From contig NC_135247.1 of assembly GCF_947623445.1 (NCBI RefSeq), positions 932,501-996,500 of the forward strand: a stretch of 64,000 nucleotides of DNA, given 5' to 3'. The notes beneath the pieces were generated by a model. That model was not told the DNA's origin, did no database searches, and worked only from the letters and a program-made list of their open reading frames with translations. This stretch comes from Clavelina lepadiformis. Lineage: Eukaryota; Chordata; Ascidiacea; Aplousobranchia; Clavelinidae. Position 1 is the stretch's first letter. Each line of letters opens with the position of its first letter. A program made the position numbers and the translations under genes. Shown piece by piece: positions 13,192-25,321 of the stretch.

Positions 13192-16100
13192 TCACGAAGT
13201 CCGGCAGCAGAATCGGACCTCATAATCTCTGCAGGGAGGGAAAGGTTCTCTGTTGTTGCACCGGAAGCCGATCTTTGTGTTCATTACGATATTGGGCTGG
13301 TTCGGATCGTGTCGGATTCGATTCCTTTTCAATCTCGCATCCACCGCGTATGGAGTCGCGCAGATGTTGTCATCGGGAAGTTCTCTTCGGAGTAGCGCGA
13401 TGGTTTCTATGTCACCAGTGCCGTCGCCGTCATCTCGATCGTACCATTTTGTCCACGAGTAATACCTGTTGTAGTATCCCAAGTAGGTCCTGGTAGGACA
13501 GGAAGGTTCTGGAGCTGGAAAGCGGAACGAGATCGCGTTACGACTCATTAGTTGGCTTAATCACACGTTAAATGTCAAACTTGTGCAAAATGTAAGAATT
13601 CATAGTAGTCGTAAGAATGTATACTTTATATACATCTATAAAAAACTGAGATTCCTGACATCTACTGTAAACTAGGAGTAAAGATGGCCGGCTAAAATTA
13701 ACCTGGAACGCAGCAGAGTCTGACTTCATAATCACTACAGGGAGGACCATCCGCGTTACTGCATCGAAAACCGAGTCTGTTGTTGATGACGATGTTGGGG
13801 AGGGTGTGGTCGTGTTTTAAGTTGCTTCCCTTCAATCGCGCCTCGATAATGTGGGGCTTGAAGCAGACCTCGTAGGGGTATTCCTCTCTTAAAGCATCAA
13901 GTGTCTCTTCGTCTCCATTGCCCTGGGGGTCATCATTGTCGTACCATCGGGTCCAGTATTTTGCGTCCGGGCAGTTTTCAACCGCAGCTGAAGAAAAAAG
14001 AATAAAACGTTTGATAAACATTTATTGTGTAACAGGTAGACTTACTGTAAAGTAATATCTTGGTTTAACCAAAAAGAAGGAATTATATCTTGGTTTAACC
14101 AAAAAAAAAGAAGTTAGAAAAGAGAAAAGAAAAAGGAAAATAAAAAAGTTTGCGATTTTAAGTTTGATTAAACGTATTTGTAAGAGAGGTATATTTGAGT
14201 AATGGCAGCAAAAGCAGCAACGTGATCGATAAATGTTACTGCCAGAAAAGAGACGTTCCTCACCACCCGGACAGCAGAATCTTGCTTCGTAATTCTGGCA
14301 TTTTAGTCCATCGCGGTTCATGCATCTGAAGCCGACCTTTCTATCGACGAGCAGATTGGGCAAGGTGGGATCATATCTCAGAGATTCATTGGTTAGTTTC
14401 AGTCGAGCGTCTACCGCTGTAGGGCGGTAGCAAGCCACCCCAGGGTTGCGTCTGACAATCTGTTCAATGTCTTCGCAATCGCATTGTCCGTTTGGTTTAT
14501 CCGTATCAAACCAAGGGGTCCATCGCGTGCAAGATATTTCGGGCGCTGAAAAAGTTCATAGAAACGGTTTATTCGTCAAGAGAGTCTCTGCTAAGTTGTG
14601 GTAGTTTTAATTTGTTTAGTTTTATTTGCCTCAGGCCGCGAAACTTAAAGAATTGTTAAAAGCAACGTTAATATGTCACAATAAACATTTCATGACTGGT
14701 TGTTTTGATATAACAAAAATTCAAAGTTATCTGGGGTTTGGTGAGTTTAATTTCAAGTAGTAATCGCATAAAGTAGTAATCAGGTAGTAGTCGCATTATC
14801 CACACATCTGCGATAAACAAATATTCTTAACAAGGTAACGTTTATGATTACAACTATAAGCTTATTTACTTTTGACTCAACTTCTCTCAGTAGATAAAAT
14901 CACGGTTATTCAATTTTGTTTTAACTCGTTTGACCTTTCAAAGTTGCTGAGGCGCAAAATACTTGGTTCATGAACAGTTCGTTTATGGACATATTGCTTT
15001 ATAAGAACAGGTTTTCAGCAATGAACGCAAGACTTAGGCCTATCTATCTATAGAATGATTATGCGTACTGATTATACTGATGCGTACTGATTATGCGTAT
15101 GATTTGCTTTTGACTCAACAACCTCAATAGACAAGATCGCATGATTATGATTCATTTAAGTTTGTTTTAACTTGTTTTACCTTTCAACGTTGCTGAGGCG
15201 CAAATAATTGCACATGAACGCTTTGTTTGTGGACATATCGCTTTTTAAGAACAGTTTTTGAGTAATTAACCTATAGAATGATACCTTGCCTGCAGCAAAA
15301 TCGGACTTCGTAGTCGCGACACCTTGGACCTTCTTTGTTTGTGCATCTCAGGCCAGTACTGGGCGACACAGCGACATTGGGTAAAGTGTGGTCATAGCGA
15401 AGGGACGAATTGACCAATTTTGCGTCGATCACCGAGGGGCTGTAACAAATTTGATTTCTATGTCGCCTTCGCATAATTTCGAGTAATTCATCATCGCCCC
15501 GTCCTGTAGGGTCACTAATATCGTACCAACTCGTCCAACGTTGCCCGGTTGGACATTCCGGCAAACGACCTGCAAAATAACAAAACCTTAACTGCAACTT
15601 AATAGTTTGCAAAAATCTAAAATCTACACTGACAAGAGGGATTCAACTTTAAAAGAGCGGCTGCTATTTTTCCTACTGTAGGTGCAGCAGTTTAAGTGTT
15701 TATCATAGTTATCTTCTCACGTTCAGGACAACAAAATCGGACTTCATAATCTACACAGGGTAACTCCTTCGAATTGTTGCATTTAAACCCGACATCTACG
15801 TTAACGGTGATCCTGGGGAAGTGGGGGTCGTATCTTCTTCCCCCCACTATTCTCGCGTCAATCGCGATCGGACGAAAGCAGATTTTCGGCTCCTCCAAGA
15901 TTAGATCTTTAATGAGTTCATAATCGCCTCCTCCCGTCGGATTATCTCGGTTAAGCCAGGGCGTCCAGTATGACTTTCCCGCGCATTTCGGAACGACAGC
16001 TGCTCGCAAAATATATCAAGGGTGAAAGCGCAAAACAAGAAAACCGATCTTGATTGTTCAAGGAATCGTTAAAACCTTCGTGAACGTGACATCACAACTG

Positions 16101-16906
16101 CTATAATGTACGTCACAACTGCGATTACCTTCCTGGCAACAGAATCTGACTTCGTAGTTGGGACATTGTCTCCCTTCCTCGTTGTTGCATTTGAAGCCGA
16201 TTTCCAAGTCGATTTCTACGTTGGGTAGAGCGTGGTCGTACCGTATCTCAGTCTCCGCAAGTCGGGCGTCGATCGCGATCGGTTGATAGCACAACTTTCC
16301 CGGATGTCGTCGCAAAAGGTTCGAGATTAGTTCGTGGTCGCCCTCCCTGGAAGATTTGTCGCTGTCGAACCACTCCGTCCAGTGACCTTTGCATTTTGGT
16401 GGGTCTGTGATGCAACAAAGAAGAGTGGTTTAGATTTTAGCGATCGTCGAAACGACAGATTTTTGCATCAAATTTTACCATTGGCGCAGCAGAAGCGAAC
16501 TTCGTAATCTCTGCATCGTTTCTTCGGCTTATTCCTGCATCTGAACCCGGTCGATGGGTATGCACTTATGTCGACGTCACTTATATTGTAGCGAATCTCA
16601 GTACCGCGGATTCGAGCGTCTATGAGGGTCGGTGAGCGACAGATGAGGCCGTACTCCTTGTTCCAAAGATCGGTAAGGATTTCCGAGTCGCCGTCATCGT
16701 TGGGGTTGTCGTGATCGAACCACTGGGTCCAATTGCCTTGACATGTGGGACCTTGCTGGGCTGAAGTTATGACGAAAATGATTATGATGTCAGCGATGTA
16801 TAACTGTAATTTTTAACATCATTCACTCACCTTTGACCTGGGATAACAGAACAGCAAACAGAACAGCAAACAGAACAGCAAACAAAACAGCAGAAGCTCC
16901 TTGCAT
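13192..16906 (-). CDS. Secreted seven-domain WxxW protein (gene B)
   Basis: Exons: complement(join(13192..13514, 13703..13987, 14264..14545, 15285..15569, 15721..15999, 16129..16404, 16479..16760, 16831..16906)), encoding 695 aa. The signal peptide is unusual: a 12-bp in-frame repeat gives a VLFAVLFAVLFAVLL core before SQVKG. Seven one-exon WxxW domains follow with phase-1 junctions. Six have the usual G-D spacing (GDGD, GRGD, GGGD, REGD and similar); only the exon at 14264-14545 has CDC. The last domain has an insertion between its first cysteine and the W..W motif (TYLGYYNRYYSW). Gene C is the near-identical duplicate, and domain order is the same in both. Role is presumably structural or binding, extracellular. 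Exon 16479-16760 is easy to miss but matches gene C exon 2 closely. Confidence 0.9.
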
Positions 16907-18031
16907 CTCGTCTGCAATCTTCTAAAATCTGACCTTAAGGCAGCAATAACAGCCAAGATTAGAACAAGATTGTGTTACGTCCAAACCTACATCTACTGTA
17001 TTACTGTACATCGCTTACCTTCAACCAATGCGAGTTTCTATTGTCAATTAAACTTTTAACGTTTATCCCTGCGTTCGACTTTGTAGCAATAACTGAACAA
17101 ATTCTAGGCATTTTTTTTTCTAAATACTTTTTTCTTGAAACCGTCTCCATCGTGAAAGCAACTTTATGGTAAACATGATTTACTGTGTTTTATTATTAGC
17201 TCCAGGCAAATTCGCTATAAACTTGCTATAACGACAACAAGTTTCAGAAGAAAAAGTTTCCTGATGACTTTTACACAACCGTAAGATTTCCTTTTGTCCA
17301 AAACAATAACTCGATAAGAGGATTTTGAGCCGCAGTCGGTTAGCCTCATGGTTATTATAGCTGGGCATACTTGCTCTGTTGAGCATGAACATTCACTTTA
17401 GAATCAAACGACTTATTTCAGCTGATTGTCAACATTGTGTAGGCTACGTCAACAGCATTGCTCAAGAATCAGTGTAGTACTAACCCACTAACTTATATTT
17501 TATTAAAATTCAAAGAATTTTACCAAAACTCCGATTACTTTCAAGTCTTCACACATTTAAGAAAAAGTAGAAACCTATATTTGGTAACAATAAGACACAG
17601 GTTTTCAAAAATCTTTCCTTGAAGTTACCGCACTCAACAAATGTTCATCGGCGAGAGATGTTCGACTCTGGTTCGGAATTTTGCTTGCTCACCTTTAGCA
17701 ATTGTGGTCCGGTTCGGAAAACTTTAACATATTGTACGTAACATCGCCATGTTTATATTGTTTAGTTTCCCGCCGGTATGCCAAAGCGACACTTTTAAAA
17801 GTTCCATAACCACAAATCCACAACGCCATTGTGACGCAACACACATTGAGCATTGGTTTAAAGTTTAAATTTTAAACTTTCTAATGTGAATGATCAATTA
17901 ATACTGTAGTTTCAAACTCCTCGGGGTCGTTGGGGAAATGCTGTAGTTATGAGCTATGGAGTTAGTTGATGCTTTATTTGTTTTTATTTGAAGCAGGGAA
18001 GTACCGTAGTAAGGTTCTTGTTTGTGTTTAA

Positions 18032-18492
18032 TTACATTTGTAGACTGTGCCTGAAGATTTAAAACAGATTTCGTTTGAACGAACTGGTAAGCACAAGTTT
18101 AATGATTCGAAATTTGTAACGCGCTTTAGAATTTGTGACCTTATCATATTATGTTATATATAACACTATCTGTTACTCATGGTCTACTGTTAATTTATAG
18201 TTTGAAGCTATTAATCCTGTTCACCAAACCTGACTCTGATTCAGTGATTAATAGCTCTGTAAGAATTTGCAGATTATGCGAGCGTTTGTTTACCGAATGA
18301 ATTCTCTGTTTATACTGGCTTTAATGTGTAGAAACCACTGCAACTCTGGATCGCGAATTTGTGTTCGCCACTGATTTTCTTCTTCTAAAGAATAAACGAA
18401 AATCGTCTGCCCATCTTTAATTTTAAGTCTGATTTGTTTGGTGTCCAGGCGAAGTGCGTTTAAGGCCCTTACCAATTTCCTGTCAAAGTACC
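18032..18492 (-). CDS. Possible two-exon 3' end of an unrecognised gene
   Basis: The segment 18294-18492 is open for 65 codons between a TTACAG acceptor and a GTAAAC donor. It reads like real coding sequence (LVRALNALRLDTKQIRLK, then a WRTQIRDPELQWF motif). A second short exon, 18032-18050, would join in phase and stop after RHSLQM. AATAAA signals lie just beyond. No 5' exons or start were found, and I do not recognise the protein. It may be an orphan exon or a decayed gene. It lies in the part of the duplication that the right copy lacks. Confidence 0.3.
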
Positions 18493-18784
18493 CTGTAAGC
18501 TTCTACTTGCATTGCCAAGGTTCTCTAGTCAGTCCTTTTGCCATAACCATAAGGCAACATTTGGTTTTAAGTCCAGATTTGGTGTTCCAAACAAATATAT
18601 TTTTACTCAAACCGGTTTAAAAGTTCAGGTTCGACACACTACTTGGAAATAGGCCCGATTGATTTATACACAATTTAGGGGAAATTGGTGCAAGTCGCCC
18701 CTCTTGTAAATTGGACCTCTGCTGCTTTGATACTAGTTTCTTAACTTAGCCTAATGCAATGATGGAATAACAATAGCAATAGCC

Positions 18785-19269
18785 CAGGGGTGGGCAAACT
18801 TTTTGTACTGCGGGCCGCATTAGAAAAAATGTTGCAGCCGGCGGGCCGCACACTCTCATTACAAAGTAGGAAAATTTACCCGGTGTGTAAATAAACGCAT
18901 ATTCATATTAAACACAATTTTTGCATTTCACACTCAGTTACGTTTAAAGCTACGCAATCTTCATCCCAAAGGCCTACGGTAGCCGCTACCGTATTTGTAT
19001 TTTATGATCAACAATTGAATCAAACAATGCATGAGAAGTGTACGGCTAGTTGCTGAAAGCATGTTGCAATACATGCGCGACTGACGTGTGTGTGTTTACG
19101 CACTGAAAGTGAAGAGAAAAACACACTCGTAAAGGGTAATAATTTGTCATGTAACCTGTTTAATTAAAACAATAAGTGATGAGTAGGAGTTTCTGCAAGT
19201 GCCGGCGGGCCGCATAAAATGGGACCGCGGGCCGCATGCGGCCCGCGGGCCGTAGTTTGCCCACCCCTG
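18785..19269. mobile_element. hAT-type MITE with exact 8-bp target duplication
   Basis: A 485-bp GC-rich-ended element. Its left end is CAGGGGTGGGCAAACT and its right end is the exact reverse complement AGTTTGCCCACCCCTG. Both sides carry the 8-base duplication CAATAGCC (18777-18784 and 19270-19277). Subterminal GCGGGCCGCA motifs repeat at both ends. TIR and duplication length identify the hAT superfamily. No transposase frame, so non-autonomous. Confidence 0.92.
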
Positions 19270-19689
19270 CAATAGCCTATTGTAGGCTATGTATAAAGTT
19301 TGCTGAATACTAACATGGTTTCAATATTTTGCACATGTAGTTGACTATCATTCAAAAGTATCTTAGAGTCGAACTAATAATAATTAAAATGTCAACTCAA
19401 GCTGCGTGAAATATCGCGGGTGTTTAGGCCTATGCAATATGAGATGTCACGTCAATTAAGCGTCGGAAGCTAGGACCTACGGACTAACATAAAAGCGACT
19501 TCATAAACTTGCTTTCGAAAATGTGAAGCCAATAATATTCTAACGTAGTTCCACAAAGACAAACAGATTATGCTAAGGTAGAATGGCTGTGACAAGGTCT
19601 TCTACGAAGGCGCCCCGATATTCCCTTAAAGGTCACCAGAAATAATACTGTCACGGTAAAATGCTGTCTGTCGTCTTTACAGACGCATC

Positions 19690-19870
19690 GTTTGTTTGAG
19701 TATCTATATCAAACCACGTGATCACATCGAGTGCAAGATATTTTCGGCGCTGAAAAATTTCATAATAATGGTTTATTCGTCAAGAAAGTCGTGTTAGCTT
19801 CAAATTTGTTTATTTTCATTTGCCTCAGGCAGCAAAAATCAAAATTGCTTTTTATATGCTGTGACCGCAT
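19690..19870 (-). pseudogene. Relic of a WxxW exon and its flanking intron
   Basis: This stretch aligns with the 5' part of the sixth exon of genes B and C and the adjoining intron: shared GTGCAAGATATTTT, GGCGCTGAAAAA, GGTTTATTCGTCAAGA and ATTTGCCTCAGG. The exon part has lost the WxxW reading frame and no other exon of that copy is visible. It looks like a remnant of a third duplication between genes B and C. Confidence 0.6.
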
Positions 19871-20946
19871 AAAACAACTCCATGTCGAATTAGATTTACT
19901 GAATGTGTTGGTAAAACCTGTAATGTTACACTTGAAATAATGCAGGTCATTTTGATAATTTTCACCAAATCAAAATTTAATTTCAAAGTTTACCGGAAAA
20001 ACTGTTTAATTTAGATCGACAAGGTACAGCTGTTTTCGAAACAACATAATTTGCAAAAGCATTCCTTGTCTGCTTCGTGGCATGGTCATGTAGGCAACGT
20101 TGTAGCCAACAGTGAGCCAGCGACTTTATATTTCCATCCGTCAAACTAACTAACACTTCGTGAGATGTTTTGCAAGGAAAGTACTGTAAGTCTATTCCAT
20201 CGTTTCAAGAATGAGTTTGTGCAAGAAAAAGGAAATTAAAGTAAAAAATTTCAACTTTTAACGTTCTAATGTTTCTATAACTGGCTTCTCGCTTCTCCTG
20301 ACGTTGATAAACAAAGGAAGTTTGTTTGAAAAACCAAACATGAAATACATAAAAGCGTTAAACCATCAAACTTTTTAAAATAAATTTGATAATTTGGTAA
20401 CTTAAAAAAATTGTCACATCCGTTTCAAAGGCCGACTTGGAAACAAAGCAGAAATTTTCTAACGTTCTAAAGAGCCTGGACTCAAGCCACTTCGTTGCGC
20501 CAGGGCCCGAACTAAAATGATACATAAATGAAATAAAATCGCTATATTAGACATATTATAATATACTTTGATGATGACAAATTTGAATTTGTGTCATCGT
20601 ACATTAGGCTTCAGTGTCACGTGACAGCGCCAATAGCGTTTAAATTTGCTGCCACGTCGGAACAGAAACTTGCAGCAGTAATCGATTTCGATTAGCGGCT
20701 CAACAAGTTTTACAAACATATTGTGACCTATTGTGTTATTTGCCGCAATATCATGCTCAAACATCCGCCGATTCCTCTGCAATGTGTCGATAGATATTAC
20801 AATTAAAACTTTTGTGAACCGACATTCTATACCACAAACCAAAAAGGGCTTGTGTGATGAGTATTTACAGTAAGAGTTTTGCTCTTCCGAAGTTTAGGTA
20901 TAACACGTAAATTTTTCACATAAGATATTGCATTACAAATATAATA

Positions 20947-21544
20947 CAGTAGTCGCCTTTTATGGGATCCACTGATATTGGGTCCAACCGCTTATTGGAA
21001 CCAAATCCCGTGGAACGGAATTTCTACATACTAACGTACTGCAAAATACTTCGTTTAGTGGATCCACTTCCAACGTCTGACCACGTAGTAAAATGCTAAA
21101 ATGTAGTAAAAAAACTAGTAAAATGCTTTCCCCCAGCTGTTATAACGTCTCTTTTCACCTTGTAGGCTCAGACAAGTGAGCCGTTGTGATGTAATAGACA
21201 CTGAAGTTTGTGTGAGTATGAATTTCGTTGGAATAAAGGAGGAAAGAAACTGCAGGGAGTGAATAGGCCTACTAGCTGTAGACGGAAACATTGGCTGTCG
21301 TAGTGATAAATAGACTCTAGACAGATTTTTTAAATGCTTTCTTTATGTTTTTTAAGTTATTTATGTTTATGTGTTCTTAGAGTTATTTCCGACGTTCATA
21401 TACATTGGATGATTAACAGCCTTGCACACTGAGCTTGTTTGAGTCATATGGAGACCTAAAGTAGATCAGCCGTTTATTGGATCCGCCGCTTATAGGATCC
21501 ATTTCTCCTGGAACGGAGGTGGATCTTATAAGCGGCGACTACTG
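20947..21544. mobile_element. Pogo/Tigger-like non-autonomous element with empty-site partner
   Basis: Termini are CAGTAGTCGCCTTTTATGG and, at the right, its imperfect inverse ending AAGCGGCGACTACTG, flanked by TA at 20945-20946 and 21545-21546. The paralogous left copy near 12.95 kb reads straight through as ACAAATATAATATCACC with one TA, a clean empty site. GGATCC-like subterminal motifs recur inside. No transposase frame is present. The insertion must postdate the segmental duplication, unless it was precisely lost from the other copy. Confidence 0.9.
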
Positions 21545-21624
21545 TATCACCACTGCTAATTTGCTGTATACTCCTGCAACTTATGATTGCGCAATAAATC
21601 CTCTTTTAGTTCCCGTTGGACAAC

Positions 21625-21630
21625 TTTATT
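21625..21630 (-). terminator. Polyadenylation signal of WxxW gene C
   Basis: AATAAA on the minus strand, conserved in position with the gene B signal. Confidence 0.5.
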
Positions 21631-21781
21631 AAAAGGTTCAACAAACTCGCGAGGTTGAAACAAAATTTCTTAAACCCCAACAAAACCATTGGACTTGGAC
21701 AGGTTTAACTAAACAAAAAGATACGTAACCGACGTTGCAGCAAATGACGCGGCTGGTTGGATGAGCCAGTGAGGAGCAGAA

Positions 21782-24700
21782 TCACGAAGTCCGGCAGCAG
21801 AATCGAACCTCATAATCTCTGCAGGGAGGGAAAGGTTCTCTATTGTTGCACCTGAAGCCGATCTTTGTGTCCATTACGATATTGCGCTGGTTCGGATCGT
21901 GTCGGATTCGATTCCTTTTCAATCTCGCATCCACCGCGTATGGAGTCGCGCAGATGTTGTCATCGGGAAGTTCTCTTCGGAGTAGCGCGATGGTTTCTAT
22001 GTCACCAGTGCCGTCGCCGTCATCTCGATCGTACCATTTTGTCCACGAGTAATACGCGTACCTGTTGTAGTATCCCAAGTAGGTCCTGGTAGGACAGGAA
22101 GGTTCTGGAGCTGGAAAGCGGAACGAGATCGCGTTACGACTCATTAGTTGGCTTAATCACACGTTAAATGTCAAACTTGTGCATAATGTAAAAATTCATA
22201 GTAGTTGTAAGAATGTATACTTTATGTACATCTATAAAAAACTGAGAATGCTGACATCTACTGCAAACTGGGAGTAAAAATGGCCGGCTAGAATTAACCT
22301 GGAACGCAGCAGAGTCTGACTTCATAATCACTACAGGGAGGACCATCCGCGTTACTGCATCGAAAACCGAGTCTGTTGTTGATGACGATGTTGGGGAGGG
22401 TGTGGTCGTGTTTTAAGTTGCTTCCCTTCAATCGCGCCTCGATAATGTGGGGCTTGAAGCAGACCTCGTAGGGGTATTCCTCTCTTAAAGCATCAAGTGC
22501 CTCTTCGTCTCCATTTTCCTGGGGGTCATCATTGTCGTACCATTGGGTCCAGTATTTTGCGACCGGGCATTTTTTAACCGGAGCTGAAGAAAAAAGAATA
22601 AAAAGTTCGGTAAACATTTATTGTGTAACAGGCAGACTTAAGTTATGTCTTGGTTTCACCAAAAAAGAGGAAAAAGTTGGTGTTCTTAAGTTTGATAAAA
22701 CCTAAGTGTGTGTGAGAGAGAGACATGCTATTGGCAGCAAGCAGCAGCTTAATGTATAATTGTTACTGCAAGAAATGAGACGTTCCTCACCACGCGGGCA
22801 GCAGAATCTTGCTTCGTAATTCTGGCATTTTAGTCCATCGCGGTTCATGCATCTGAAGCCGACCTTTCTATCGAGGAGCAGATTGGGCAAGGTGGGATCA
22901 TATCTCAGAGTTTCATTGGTTAGTTTCAGTCGAGCGTCTACCGCTGTAGGGCGGTAGCAAGCCACCCCAGGGTTACGATTGACAATCTGTTCAATGTCTT
23001 CGCAGTCGCATTGTCCGTTTGGTTTATCCGAATCAAACCAAGGCGTCCATCGCGTGCAAGATATTTTGGGCGCTGAAAAAGTTCAAAGAAACGGTTTATT
23101 CGTCAAGAGAGTCTCTGCTAAGTTGTGGTAGTTTTAATTTGTTTAGTTATATTTGCCTCAGGCCGCGAAAATTGAAGTTGTTGATGCCTGAAAACTGTTT
23201 AGTGAAAGCAGCGTTAATCTGTCATAAATAAACAAACCAACTAGGTGTTTTAAAACAAAGAGCCTTCAACGTCGCCTTGGGCGTTGATGAGTTTAACTTC
23301 AAATCATAATCGTATGAGCGGATGTGTGGATAAACAGATTTTCTTAATAAACTACTGCGTATGATTTGCTTTTGACTCAACAACCTCAATAGACAAGATC
23401 GCATGAATATGATTCATTTAAGTTTGTTTTAACTTGTTTTACCTTTCAAAGTTGCCGAGGCGCAAATAACTTGGCTCATGAACGCTTTGTTTATGGACAT
23501 ATTGCTTTTTAAGAATAGTTTTTGAGTAATTAACCTATAGAATGATACCTTGCCTGCAGCAAAATCGGACTTCGTAGTCGCGACACCTTGGACCTTCTTT
23601 GTTTGTGCATCTCAGGCCAGTACTGGGCGACACAGCGACATTGGGTAAGGTGTGGTCATAGCGAAGAGACGAATTGACCAATTTTGCGTCGATCACCGAG
23701 GGGCTGTAACATATTTGATTTCTATGTCGCCTTCGCATTATTTCGAGTAATTCATCATCGCCCCGTCCTGTAGGGTCACTAATGTCGTACCAACTCGTCC
23801 AACGTCGCCCGGTTGGACATTTCGGCAAACGACCTGCAAAAAAGACGAAAACCTAATTGAAGTTCTGAAATTGAAACTGAAGTTTGTAAAAATGTAAAAC
23901 CTCCGGCAAGGGGGGCAAACTACAGTTTTTAAACAGAAAAGCGTCAAAAAATTGTATTTGGCCATCGATTCATTGATCCGCGATGAACTTATAGCGGCAG
24001 TTTCAGACTGCACTATCTTCGGTTTTAGCGAATAAGTTTAAGAGACCACGACTTTTTAAAAGTTAATTTTAGAGATCGATCCGATCCCTGAAAACAAGTT
24101 TAAAAACAAACACAGCTTAGAGGCAAATTTAAACTTATCATAGTTATCTTCTCACGTTCAGGACAACAAAATCGGACTTCATAATCTGCACAGGGCAACT
24201 CCTTCGAACTGTTACATTGGAACCCGACATCTTTGTTGACGGTGATCCTGGGGAAATGGGGGTCGTATCTTCTCCCCCCCACTATTCTCGCGTCAATCGC
24301 GATCGGACGGAAGCAGACTTTCGGCTCCTCCAAAATTAGATCTTTAATGAGTTCATAATCGCCTCCTCCAGTCGCATTATCTCGGTCAAGCCAGGGCGTC
24401 CAGTATGACTTTCCCGCGCATTTCGGAACGACAGCTGCTCGCAAAATACATCAAGGGTGAAAGCGCAAAACAAGAAAACCGATCTTGATTGTTCAATGAA
24501 TCATTAAAACCTTCGTAAAGGCAACAACACAACTGCTATTATGTACGTCACATCCGCCATTACCTTCCTGGCAACAGAATCTGACTTCGTAGTTGGGACA
24601 TTTTCTCCCTTCCTCGTTGTTGCATTTGAAGCCGATTTCCGTGTCGATTTCTACGTTGGGTAGAGCGTGGTCGTATCCTATCTCAGTCTCAGCAAGTCGG

Positions 24701-25321
24701 GCGTCAATCGCGATCGGCTGATAGCACAACTTTCCCGGATGTCGTCGCAAAAGGTTCGAGATTAATTCGTGGTCGCCCTCCCTGGAAGGGTTGTCGCTGT
24801 CGAACCACTCCGTCCAGTGACCTCTGCATTTTGGTGGGTCTGTGACGCAACAAAGAAGAACGGTTGAAATTTTAGCGATCGTCGAAACGACAGATTTTCG
24901 CATCAAATTTTACCAATTTCGCAGCAGAACCGAACTTCGTAATCTCTGCATCGTTTCTTCGGCTTATTCCTGCATCTGAACCCGGTCAACGGGTATGCAC
25001 TTATGTCGTCATCATTCCTATTGTAGCGAATCTCAGTACCGCGGATTCGAGCGTCTATGAGGGTCGGTGAGCGACAGATGAGGCCGTACTCTTCGTTCCA
25101 GAGATCGGCGAGAGTCTCCGAATCGCCATCTTCGTCGGGATTGTCGCGGTCGAACCACTGGGTCCACTTGCCTTGACATCTGGAACCTTGCTGAGCTGAC
25201 GTCATAGCGAAATTGATGATGATGTTAGAAACTTATAGCTTCGTTTATTAAATTTTCTGTGTCACTCACCTTTGACCTGGCACAACAGAAGAGCGAACAG
25301 CACAACTGAGACTCCTCGCAT
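21782..25321 (-). CDS. Secreted seven-domain WxxW protein (gene C)
   Basis: Exons: complement(join(21782..22110, 22299..22583, 22791..23072, 23549..23833, 24156..24434, 24564..24839, 24914..25195, 25270..25321)), encoding 689 aa. It starts with a normal-length signal peptide (MRGVSVVLFALLLCQVKG) followed by seven WxxW domains in the same order as gene B. Phases and exon lengths are identical to gene B, with two exceptions: the leader exon is 24 nt shorter, and the last exon is 6 nt longer (NRYAYYSW instead of NRYYSW). Coding differences from B are scattered and mostly single substitutions. As in B, only the 22791-23072 domain has CDC. Family knowledge points to a secreted matrix or mucus component. 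Neighbours are the B duplicate and the Toll-like receptor. Confidence 0.9.

Larger units (their letters stand above)
12730..18660. repeat. Segmental duplication, left copy (contains WxxW gene B)
   Basis: Intergenic, exonic and intronic sequence here matches about 20690-26260 in the same order and orientation. The match starts around a shared CCGATTCCTCTGCAATGTG stretch (12.78 and 20.77 kb). It runs through all of gene B versus gene C, continues past the signal-peptide exons (shared TTTACTGTGTTTTAT near 17.18 and 25.60 kb) and fades near a shared CCAAACAAATAT (18.59 and 26.19 kb). Edges are approximate. Only this copy has the stretch around 17.75-18.55 kb. Confidence 0.8.

Noticed and set aside
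13167-13496. Plus-strand frames opposite WxxW exons, also at 21843-22092, 8309-8515 and 7845-8192
   Set aside because: Antisense shadows of constrained coding exons; no domain or splice support.
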